This document shows, piece after piece, positions 10,070 to 18,431 of a DNA stretch of 64,000 bases. The notes beneath the pieces are model-generated. The model searched no databases and was not told where the DNA came from. It saw only the letters and a list, made by a program, of their open reading frames with translations. Location: the NCBI GenBank assembly GCA_016342285.1, contig JAEINQ010000003.1, forward strand, positions 62,001-126,000, read 5' to 3'. The DNA comes from Desulfobacterales bacterium. GTDB lineage: Bacteria > Desulfobacterota > Desulfobacteria > Desulfobacterales > JAEINQ01. Numbering within the stretch: the stretch's first letter is position 1; each line of letters starts with the position of its first letter. A program made the translations under genes and the position numbers.

Positions 10070-11410
10070 TCAAAAGGCGTCGACATAGGTCTCGGTTTCC
10101 CAGGGGGATATTTGCCGGATGTATTCACTCCAGGCAAAACGCTTTAAAGCCAGGTATTCCTCTACGAATACGGGGCCCAGCAATTCCGGGAAGAAAGGGT
10201 CGGCGGCCAGGGCCTGAGCGGCTTCTCCCAGGGTTTGGGGGAGTCGTTCGATACCGGCGGCCCGCTTTTCTTCCGCCGGGAGATCATGGGGGTCGCCATT
10301 GACGCCCGGGCCCGGTTCTATCCGGTTTTCCATACCGTCGATGCCTGCCGCCAAAACGCTGAGCAGTGCCAGATAAGGGTTGCATGCACCGTCCACCGGT
10401 TTATATTCGATGTTAAACGACATCTCTTCCCGGCCCTTCATCCCGGACACGGCCCGCACGGCCACCTCCCGATTGTCGATTCCCCAGCATGTATAGGCCG
10501 ATGCCCAGGCGTGGGGGACCAGTCGCTTGTAGGAATTCACCGTGGAAGCGGTAAAGGCACAAAGACCCTTGAGGTGCCGGAGGATGCCGCCGACAAAATA
10601 CCGGCATGGCTCGGATATGCCACCGGCTGCGGAAGCATCATGGAAAATGTTCTTCCCGTTTTTCCACAGGCTCAAATGCAGATGGGCACCGCTTCCGGCC
10701 TGATCCGGGAACGGCTTGGGCATAAACGATGCAATCAGGCCGTGCTTGTGTGCCACGCCCCGACAGGTTTCCCGGAAAAGCACCTGGTTGTCCGCAGCTT
10801 CCAGCCCCCCCCCGTAACGGGTGACAATTTCCACCTGTCCTTTTCCGTATTCGGGGTAATACTTCTCCACCCTGATCCCCTGTGCTTTCAGTGAGTGAAT
10901 CACGTCCAGCACGATTTCGTGGTGCCGGTTCATGGCCCCGGTCGCAAAACAGCGGCTTTGGTCAAAGGGGACCAGGTGACCGGATGAATCTTTGGTGAGC
11001 AGGTAGAACTCATTTTCGAAAGCGGCCTTGACCTCGAATTCTAGCCCGGCGAGGTAGTCCGCAAGAATCGACCGCGCACAGAGACCGGTGGGTCCGTGAC
11101 CGGCCTTGTCCACGAAGTTGCAGATCATCACGGCCGTATTGGAAGCATAGGGGACGATGCGAAAGGTGCCCGGATCCGGCAATCCCGCAATCTCGCCGAC
11201 ACAGCCAAAGCGTGTGTCGGGCGTCAGGTTGTCCAGGACACTGAAAAAGGGCATGGCAACGGAAAAGGCATGGCCGGCGTCCAGATCACTTTCCAATTCG
11301 TCGGCGGTGGTGGCATATCCGCGGATCACCCCGTCGTTGTCGGTGTAGAGAAAGCGGATCAGGGCGATGTCATTTTGCCTGACCGCTGACAGAATTTCCT
11401 CTTTTGTCAT
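10070..11410 (-). CDS. Glutamine synthetase family protein (FluG/gamma-glutamylamide synthetase-like)
   Basis: ENEFYLL, MPKPFPDQAGSGAHLHLSLW, YKRLVPHAWASAYTCWGIDNREVAVR motifs; start at MTKEEIL. Confidence 0.88.
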   Translation of the reverse strand: MTKEEILSAVRQNDIALIRFLYTDNDGVIRGYATTADELESDLDAGHAFSVAMPFFSVLDNLTPDTRFGCVGEIAGLPDPGTFRIVPYASNTAVMICNFVDKAGHGPTGLCARSILADYLAGLEFEVKAAFENEFYLLTKDSSGHLVPFDQSRCFATGAMNRHHEIVLDVIHSLKAQGIRVEKYYPEYGKGQVEIVTRYGGGLEAADNQVLFRETCRGVAHKHGLIASFMPKPFPDQAGSGAHLHLSLWKNGKNIFHDASAAGGISEPCRYFVGGILRHLKGLCAFTASTVNSYKRLVPHAWASAYTCWGIDNREVAVRAVSGMKGREEMSFNIEYKPVDGACNPYLALLSVLAAGIDGMENRIEPGPGVNGDPHDLPAEEKRAAGIERLPQTLGEAAQALAADPFFPELLGPVFVEEYLALKRFAWSEYIRQISPWETETYVDAF

Positions 11411-11411
11411 T

Positions 11412-12245
11412 TTAAATCCCTCGCTTGCCGGTTGTCCCGCCGACGTTTTCCGCATTTGCCCAGGCATCCTTTTGAATGGCCCCATAAAGCGTCTTGTCGT
11501 CTTCGTTGAGTTCTTCTCCCAGGTCGAGAATCTTGTAGATGAGATAATGAAAGAAGTCATGGCGGATGGTTTCACGCAAAGCCATGACGAACCAGTGATT
11601 CCGGGCCCAGTTGATCGGCGACTGGTCCTCCCGGCCCGCTTCGAACATGCCGACCAGGATCTCGGTCTTATCGCGTACCACGTCGATCACCCGTCCGGCG
11701 TGGGCCGTCTGCACCTGTTGCGTGCCCGGATGAACCACCTGATACTTAAATGGGGTCAGGGGAGGGCCCATGGACACGTATTTCACGTCCACGCCCCTTT
11801 TCTCGGCATTGACCAAATGATCATCCAGGTGCCGGGCTTCCGGCGGGTAGAGCAGCACATAGAGTTCGTCTTTTGCCGCGTCGATCATCTCTTTTGCCTT
11901 GGCGATGACGTCGTCGTATCCTTTAAGGGTCCAGATGGTTTCGGTGGACGGTCGTTTCGTGGCGGCGTTGATCTGTTTTTCCAGGGCGGCCAGATCGGCA
12001 TCGACCCGGCGGCGCATGCGCCCCATAAATTCGTCCGTTGGCAGGGGGGTGTACAGGCCCCCCTGAAGTTCAGCGACCATGCCGTTTCTTTTAAGGGCCT
12101 CCAGTATGTTGTAAATGTTTGCCCGAGGAACGCCGGAATGACGGCTCAGCTGTGACCCGTTGGCCGGAGCGTGTTGCAGCAGCGCCATGTATGTCTTGAG
12201 TTCGGACTGGGAAAGCCCCAGTGTGCTCAGGGGGGTCTGGGCCAT
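11412..12245 (-). CDS. TrmB-family transcriptional regulator
   Basis: LGLSQSELKTYMALLQHAPANGSQLSRHSGVPRANIYNILEALKRNGMV winged HTH and TrmB-type C-terminal domain. Confidence 0.88.
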   Translation of the reverse strand: MAQTPLSTLGLSQSELKTYMALLQHAPANGSQLSRHSGVPRANIYNILEALKRNGMVAELQGGLYTPLPTDEFMGRMRRRVDADLAALEKQINAATKRPSTETIWTLKGYDDVIAKAKEMIDAAKDELYVLLYPPEARHLDDHLVNAEKRGVDVKYVSMGPPLTPFKYQVVHPGTQQVQTAHAGRVIDVVRDKTEILVGMFEAGREDQSPINWARNHWFVMALRETIRHDFFHYLIYKILDLGEELNEDDKTLYGAIQKDAWANAENVGGTTGKRGI

Positions 12246-12341
12246 GTTAACCTCGATGATGATTTGGAGAGGATTTCTGTTGCTATATACATTACAACAT
12301 CAACGTCGTCAACAACGATGACCGCGCAAAAAATCCCAAAT

Positions 12342-12520
12342 CCCTATCTTAGCTTAAAAAAACGGAGCGAAGCGACTCCGCAACTCTTGTCCGCCTTTTC
12401 TTTTGGCGGATTAGGCATTTCACACTTTAGTGCATTTTAGGCACTGGCCGACGAATGAAACGGCATAGCCAATGGACTCTGACCACGCCCAAAGGACGTG
12501 GATTTCTACTTCGAATTGAA
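12342..12520 (+). repeat. Family-1 repeat, copy B (right two-thirds)
   Basis: TATCTTAGCTTAAAA...GGAGCGAAGCGACTCC...TTTAGTGCATTTTAGGCAC...GGCATAGCCAATGGACTCTGACCACGCCCAAAGGACGTGG. Confidence 0.75.
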
Positions 12521-12525
12521 ATACC

Positions 12526-12609
12526 GGATTCCCACCCTCTTCCTGCGAAGGGGCAGGCACACGGGAATGACGAAAAAGGACGGTTTTCGACTTTTTGAGG
12601 AATTGTCGA
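12526..12609 (-). mobile_element. Degraded copy of the GTAAAAAG-ended MITE-like element
   Basis: GGGAATGACGAAAAAGGACGGTTTTCGACTTTTTGAGGAATTGTC resembles the reverse complement of 4690-4740. Confidence 0.5.
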
Positions 12610-12741
12610 TATTTGCCTTGCCAAAAATCGACTAAGACGGCATTTTCAGGAAATGAAAAAGCCCCCAACCATGAAACCCGTCCCCGCCAGCTATTATGGA
12701 AAGGACGCACAAGGCGAACTGACCGAAAGGAAGGAAAGAAT

Positions 12742-13275
12742 ATGTTCATCGATTTGCTCAGAAAACGCAGAAGTGTCCGAAAGTTTCAGGATCGGCCGGT
12801 GGAAAAGGAAAAGGTCGATCTGCTCTGTGAGGCGGTGCTGCGCGCACCGTCATCGCGGGGGTTTAACCCATGGGAGTTCGTTTTCGTAACCGATCCCGAG
12901 ACCGTTGCCCGGCTCTCTGTGGCCAAACCCCACGGGGCCTCGTTTCTCGAAAAGGCCCCCCTGGCGGTGGTGGTCATTGCCGACCCGGATAAATCAGACG
13001 TGTGGGTCGAGGACGCATCCATCGCCACGCTCATCGTTCACCTGGCCGCCACGGACCTCGGTTTGGGTAGTTGCTGGATCCAGATCCGCAAGCGACCCCA
13101 CGACAAGGAGCAGACCGCCGATCAGTATGTGGCAAGACTTCTTGGGATACCGGCGACATGCGCGGTCGAGGCGATCGTGGCCATCGGCTACCCGGCCGAG
13201 GAAAAACATCCCCTCCCGGCCGACTCCCTCGAATACCACAAGGTGAGCTTTAACCGGTATGGACAGAGAAAATAG
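12742..13275 (+). CDS. Nitroreductase family protein
   Basis: MFIDLLRKRRSVRKFQDRPVEKEKVDLLCEAVLRAPSSRGFNPWEFVFV. Confidence 0.9.
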   Translation: MFIDLLRKRRSVRKFQDRPVEKEKVDLLCEAVLRAPSSRGFNPWEFVFVTDPETVARLSVAKPHGASFLEKAPLAVVVIADPDKSDVWVEDASIATLIVHLAATDLGLGSCWIQIRKRPHDKEQTADQYVARLLGIPATCAVEAIVAIGYPAEEKHPLPADSLEYHKVSFNRYGQRK

Positions 13276-13611
13276 CATCCCATCCGGAATGGGCAATGTT
13301 CCGGCAGGCTAGGCCCGGCAACCGGCCCCTTCGCGGACCGGCTGCCGTCGGCAAGGATGCCTGAAAAACGCCCTCTCTCCGAAAGGCATGGGGCATTCGT
13401 TCCCATCGCCGGCGATTTGTGGTATCCTTTGATCTGTCCGGATAAGCCGCAGGCCATCTTCCCTTGAGCGGCAGGCCACAGCCATCCGGCAGCCCATGAC
13501 CCAAATGCACCCGTCAAGGGTTCCATATGACGCCTGCTTCCATTGCTGAACAAACCTTCTCCATGCCCAGATCCTTTGCCGGGGGACCATAAATCCGAAG
13601 GAGGAGCGGTG

Positions 13612-14110
13612 ATGAACCAGAAAATGCGGGTCATGACGGAAAGACCCCGTAACGCCGAGACACCCGTCGAAGCCCTACGATCATGGATTACGGCAATGCC
13701 ATGTGGGGCGGGGTCCGGCTCCGGGATGTGCTGGAGATGGCCGGACCAACCCCAAATGCCCGCCACGTGGCATTTGAAGGCTTTGACAAACCGCTCGGTT
13801 CTTCGGGCATCAGCTTCATCCGCAGCATCCCCATTGAAAAAGCGATGGACTCAACCCTGCTGGCCTATGAAATGAACGGGGAAGCGCTCCCGCTCAAGCA
13901 TGGGTTTCCGCTCCGGTCGCTGGCTCTGGGCTGGACCGGCGCCAACTGCGTCAAGTGGCTCAACCGAATCAGCGTGTTACGCGAGCCTCATCAGGGATTT
14001 TTCATGGACAAGGTCTACCGGGTCTTCGACAAAGGTCAGGATCCCGGGACCGGGGCCGGGGTCACTGGATTGAACCTGAAATCGTTCATCACCCAGCCCC
14101 TGATTGGAGA
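13612..14110 (+). pseudogene. Sulfite oxidase-family molybdopterin oxidoreductase remnant (internal deletion, frameshift, C-terminal loss)
   Basis: Frame 1: MNQKMRVMTERPRNAETPVEALRSWIT; frame 3 from 13683: YGNAMWGGVRLRDVLEMAG...PLKHGFPLRSLALGWTGANCVKWLNRISVL...SFITQPLIGE. Confidence 0.75.
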
Positions 14111-14233
14111 AACGTTTTCGACCGGCAAAAAACGATTTTGCCCCGATATTCCGTGCCGGCGCCAATGGCGCGTTTTCTTCGTCCCGGATCGAAAAACCCG
14201 TTTCAATGTCAAGTGTCTGCTGGAGAACTTATT

Positions 14234-16564
14234 ATGGGGTTGGAATCGCTGAAATATATTTCCCGCATGCCGCATTTTTCACTTCTCCCGAAAAACGAAC
14301 TCGATCGCATCGCCGAATCGGCAAAAGTCGTCAAACATCCGGCCGGCACATTGTACGCCAGGCAGGGAAAATCGAAAATCAACAGCATCTATATCCTTTC
14401 CAAGGGGTCCCTGACCATTTTCTCCGAAAAAGAAGGGAAAAAGTCGGTTTCAGGCTATATCAAACCCGGAGAAGTCTTTGGCGGCATCAGCATCCTTCTC
14501 AATGGCGGCATTTCCCTGCGCAGTGTCGAAGTGGACACCGACTGTTCCGGCTACACCATCAGCCGGGTAATTTTCCTGGACCTGTGCCACCGCTATAGCG
14601 ATTTTTTTGAATATTTTCTGGAAAATTTCAGTAAGAATATTATCGATCCGTCCCTGAATTCATTGATCGAAACCAGTCAGGCCCGCCACTTTCTTTCCCA
14701 TGTCGAACCGTTTTCGTTCCTGCCGGAAGATGCGCTCAATCAGGTCGCCTCAAAACTGACCGCAGTGCAGTATCCCAAGCGGACGGTTCTCTTCGTACAG
14801 GGGGCCACACGGATCGGCTACCTGTACATTCTTCAAAAGGGTTCGGCCGAGCGTTTCTTCGAGCAGGACGGGAAACGGACCATGCACGAACTGCTGGGTG
14901 AAGGTGATATTTACGGTGGCATCTCCATGCTTGTCAACGACGGAATATCGGTCCGATCGGTAAAGCTTCTCGAACCCACATGCTTTTATCTGCTGCCAAA
15001 AAAATGCTTCCTGGACATCTGCGGGCAGTATGAATCGGTCACCGAATTTTTCACCGACACCTTCGGAAAACGGATGCTGGAAAAGTCTTACGCTTCTGTC
15101 ATCTCCAAAACAATGGTTCCGCGAATCGAAGGGCTTCAGTTCTTCAACCAGCATGTGGCCAGTATCTACAACACCCAGCCGGTGTTCGGCACCACGTCCA
15201 TGAGCATTCGGGAAGCGGCCGAAACCATGGCCGGCAAGAACATCAGCTCTCTCTTTCTCCGGTCGGAAGAGGACCCATGCGCCGGTGTCGTGACCGAACG
15301 CGACCTGGCCCACCAGGTCATTGCCAAAGACTTCGATATCAACCGGCCGGTCTCTGACATTATGAAATCACCGGTACGTACCATTTCTGAATTTTCATTG
15401 ATTTTCGAGGCCCTGATGGTCATGCTGGAAAACAACATCCGCCATCTGGCCGTGACCGATGTGGACGATCATGTGGTCGGCATCCTGACCAACCGGGATC
15501 TGCTTTCCTCCCAGGGGCAGTCGCCGCTGTTTCTGATCCGCAGGATCTCCGAGGCCGCAACCATCAAGGAAGTGATCGAAAGCCACAACCAGTTGCCCCA
15601 GTTGATTCTCAATTTGATATCCGGCGGCGCCAAGGCGAACAACGTGACCCAGTTCATCACCACGGTCTCTGATGGCATTCTCGAAAAAATCATGGGGTTC
15701 GCCATCGATCGCCTGGGCCCGCCGCCCGTCAGATTCGTATTTATGATCCTCGGCAGCGAAGGCCGCAGCGAACAGACGCTGAAAACCGACCAGGACAATG
15801 CCATCATTTTCGAGGATGTCCCGGAAAAAGACGAAGCCCGCGTCCGGCAATATTTTCTTAAATTTGGAGAGCTCGCCTGCGACCTCCTCAACCAGGCCGG
15901 TTACGATTTATGCACCGGCGGCGTCATGGCCAAAAACCCCCAATGGTGCCAGCCCCTATCCACCTGGAAATCTTATTTTTCCAACTGGATTCGCGCCGCC
16001 GAAGCCGAGGATCTGCTGCAGGCCAGCATTTTCTTTGATTTTCGCTGCGGCTATGGTGAATTGGAACTCATTGATGCCCTGCGCCAGCACCTGTTCGACG
16101 CCTTGAAAGGGTGGGCTGGCTTTTTCCGCCATTTGACCGAAAATGCGCTGTTCTTCAAGCCGCCCATCGGTTTCTTCAGAAATTTCGTAGTGGAATCCAA
16201 GGGGGAACACCGGGATGAGTTCGATATCAAGTCAGCCATGACCCCCATTGTCGATTTTGCCCGCATCTATGCCCTGCGCAACAAGGCAGAAGAAACCAAC
16301 ACCCTGGAACGCCTCGCCTACCTGCGCCGCAAGGAAGTACTGACCCAGAAAGAATACGAAGAGCTGGAAAAAGCATACGGTTTTTTGCTGCAACTTCGCT
16401 TCGTTCGCCAGATCACGGCAATCGTCGATGAAAAGTCCAAACCCGACAACTACATCAATCCCAAAGACCTGACCCGGATCGAGCAGAAAATGCTCAAGGA
16501 AATATTTCTCCGGGTGGCCACCTTCCAGAGAAAACTGGAGGTGGAGTTTATTGGGGTGATATAG
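14234..16564 (+). CDS. Two cyclic-nucleotide-binding-like domains + CBS pair + DUF294 nucleotidyltransferase-like protein
   Basis: Two cNMP-type repeats (VFGGISILLNGGISLRS, IYGGISMLVNDGISVRS), CBS motifs (GVVTERDLAHQV, GILTNRDLL), MILGSEGRSEQTLKTDQDNAIIF. Confidence 0.9.
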   Translation: MGLESLKYISRMPHFSLLPKNELDRIAESAKVVKHPAGTLYARQGKSKINSIYILSKGSLTIFSEKEGKKSVSGYIKPGEVFGGISILLNGGISLRSVEVDTDCSGYTISRVIFLDLCHRYSDFFEYFLENFSKNIIDPSLNSLIETSQARHFLSHVEPFSFLPEDALNQVASKLTAVQYPKRTVLFVQGATRIGYLYILQKGSAERFFEQDGKRTMHELLGEGDIYGGISMLVNDGISVRSVKLLEPTCFYLLPKKCFLDICGQYESVTEFFTDTFGKRMLEKSYASVISKTMVPRIEGLQFFNQHVASIYNTQPVFGTTSMSIREAAETMAGKNISSLFLRSEEDPCAGVVTERDLAHQVIAKDFDINRPVSDIMKSPVRTISEFSLIFEALMVMLENNIRHLAVTDVDDHVVGILTNRDLLSSQGQSPLFLIRRISEAATIKEVIESHNQLPQLILNLISGGAKANNVTQFITTVSDGILEKIMGFAIDRLGPPPVRFVFMILGSEGRSEQTLKTDQDNAIIFEDVPEKDEARVRQYFLKFGELACDLLNQAGYDLCTGGVMAKNPQWCQPLSTWKSYFSNWIRAAEAEDLLQASIFFDFRCGYGELELIDALRQHLFDALKGWAGFFRHLTENALFFKPPIGFFRNFVVESKGEHRDEFDIKSAMTPIVDFARIYALRNKAEETNTLERLAYLRRKEVLTQKEYEELEKAYGFLLQLRFVRQITAIVDEKSKPDNYINPKDLTRIEQKMLKEIFLRVATFQRKLEVEFIGVI

Positions 16565-16570
16565 TCGGCA

Positions 16571-16832
16571 GTAAAGAATCCACGCCAGAGGACGTGGCCT
16601 TGGATTGCCCCTAAAAGGGGCTACTGCCGGGTGTTTGAAGTTCGAAGTGCCTAAAATGCCTAAAATTAAGGAATTCTGCCATATCTTAGCTGAAAAAAGC
16701 CGGAGCGAAGCGACTCCTCAACTTTAGGCATTTTAAACTTTAGCGCATTTTGGCACTTACCAGCCATCTTAGCGGCATAGCCAAACGGACTCTGATCACA
16801 CCACAGAACGTGGATTGCTATTTCAAATTGAA
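16571..16832 (+). repeat. Family-1 repeat, copy C (near full length)
   Basis: GTAAAGAATCCACGCCAGAGGACGTGG left hairpin, AAGTGCCTAAAATGCCTAAAATTAAGGAATTC, GGCATAGCCAAACGGACTCTGATCACACC right end. Confidence 0.8.
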
Positions 16833-16851
16833 AATCGAAAAGGAGAGCGTC

Positions 16852-18219
16852 ATGGAAAGCTACGACGTGGTGGTGGTCGGCGCGGGAACCGGCGGTCAGA
16901 CAGCCGCCCATCATCTCCGGCAGGCCGGTCTGAAAGTGGCCCTGGCGGAAAAGAGCGATTTGCCCGGCGGGGTCTGCGCCCTGGCCGGCTGCCAGGCAAA
17001 AAAATGGTTTTACGAGGCCGCGGAGATCGTAGCCCGGTCCCGGCACCTGGAAGGGAAAGGGATGACTGCTGCTGCCGGCGACTGGGGCGCTGTCCGGGCC
17101 GAAAAAAACCGGTTTACCGAAGCTGTGCCCGACAGCACCGTGGAGGGGCTCTACGGGGCCGGCATCGACTACCTGGAAGGGGCGGCCCGGTTTACCGATC
17201 CCCACACCCTGACGGTGGACGGCGCGCCGGTCCAAACCCGGTTTGTCGTCCTGGCCACCGGTGCCTGCCCCATGCCCCTTCCCATCCCGGGCGCCAGCCA
17301 CCTGGTCCTCAGCGACGCCTTCCTCCAGCTTCCGGCCCTGCCCCGACGGATCGTTTTCGTGGGCGGCGGGTTCATCTCTTTTGAGTTCGCCCATTTCGCC
17401 GCCCGGCTCGGTGCGGAAAAAGGGGCCATCCACATCCTCGAAGCCGCCGACCGAACCCTCGGCCCCTTTGACGCGGAAATGGTCGATCTGCTGGTGGACG
17501 CATCGGCCCGGGAAGGGATCGCGGTTCACACGGGAGACGGGGTTGTGGACATCCGCCCCGACAGGGAAGGTTTTATCGTGACCACCGCCTCCGGCCGTCG
17601 CCTGGAGGCTGACCTGGTGGTCCACGGCGCCGGCCGGGTCGCCGACGTCGAGGGGCTCGACCCGGCCGCCGCCGGTATCGCCATCTCCAACCGCGGCATC
17701 GTGGTGGACGAACAAATGCGCACCAGCAACCCAAACGTCTTTGCCGTGGGCGACTGCGCCGCCACCGTCCAACTGGCCCGGGTGGCGGATTTTGAGGCGG
17801 CCGTGGCGGCCCGGTGCATCCTGGCTGAAATGGATCGGGGCGATGAGGACCGCATGGACTACCGATTTGTGCCGTCGCTCCTGTTCACCTACCCCCAGTA
17901 CGCCATGGTGGGCGCCACCGAAGAGGCCTTGAAGCACTCCGGCACCGACTACCTGAAAAGTTTCGGCAAAAACCTGCGATGGCCCACCTACCGCCGGGTA
18001 GGGCTGGAAACAGCGGCTTACAAAATTCTTGCCGACCCAAAGGGAACCCTTCTCGGCGCCCATTTTATTTCCGATAACGCCTCGGGGCTGGTCAACGCCA
18101 TCCGCCTGGCCATGGTCGCCGGCCTCACGGCCGAAGACCTTCACCGCCACAGCATCATGGGCCCCTACCCGTCCCGGGAGAGCGACCTGCTCTACATGCT
18201 GGCGCCCCTGGTTCGGTAA
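16852..18219 (+). CDS. FAD/NAD-dependent disulfide oxidoreductase (dihydrolipoamide dehydrogenase/mercuric reductase-like)
   Basis: VVVVGAGTGGQTAA, GGVCALAGCQAKKW redox CxxxxC, VFAVGDCA, dimerisation domain. Confidence 0.9.
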   Translation: MESYDVVVVGAGTGGQTAAHHLRQAGLKVALAEKSDLPGGVCALAGCQAKKWFYEAAEIVARSRHLEGKGMTAAAGDWGAVRAEKNRFTEAVPDSTVEGLYGAGIDYLEGAARFTDPHTLTVDGAPVQTRFVVLATGACPMPLPIPGASHLVLSDAFLQLPALPRRIVFVGGGFISFEFAHFAARLGAEKGAIHILEAADRTLGPFDAEMVDLLVDASAREGIAVHTGDGVVDIRPDREGFIVTTASGRRLEADLVVHGAGRVADVEGLDPAAAGIAISNRGIVVDEQMRTSNPNVFAVGDCAATVQLARVADFEAAVAARCILAEMDRGDEDRMDYRFVPSLLFTYPQYAMVGATEEALKHSGTDYLKSFGKNLRWPTYRRVGLETAAYKILADPKGTLLGAHFISDNASGLVNAIRLAMVAGLTAEDLHRHSIMGPYPSRESDLLYMLAPLVR

Positions 18220-18242
18220 GGACGGGAGAGATGCCCAATATA

Positions 18243-18352
18243 GATGCCTTCATTCACCACGAAGCACACAAAGCTGAAATCATTATATATTATTATATCC
18301 CTTCGTGCTCTTCGTGTCCTTCGTGGTAAAAAAATGGAGTTTCTACGGGACC
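18243..18352. repeat. CACGAAG-arm hairpin within a degraded GTAAAAAG-type element
   Basis: ACCACGAAGCACACAAAGCTGAAATCATTATATATTAT...CTTCGTGCTCTTCGTGTCCTTCGTGGT, followed by GGAGTTTCTACGGGACCTCT. Confidence 0.65.
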
Positions 18353-18431
18353 TCTTTGTTTTCTCGCCCAGACGGCAGGCCCTTTCCGAGGCCACCGCCA
18401 GGTTTGGTGGCTTGACCCAAGGTAACGGACA

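Noticed and set aside
16666-18150. 494-aa minus-strand ORF
   Set aside because: Antisense to the clearly coding FAD/NAD oxidoreductase and starts within a repeat.
18255-18328. Simple intrinsic terminator interpretation of the CACGAAG hairpin
   Set aside because: The arms end in GGTAAAAAAATGG, which gives no proper T-run on the plus strand, and the same loop recurs at 60.6 kb within an element with target duplications.
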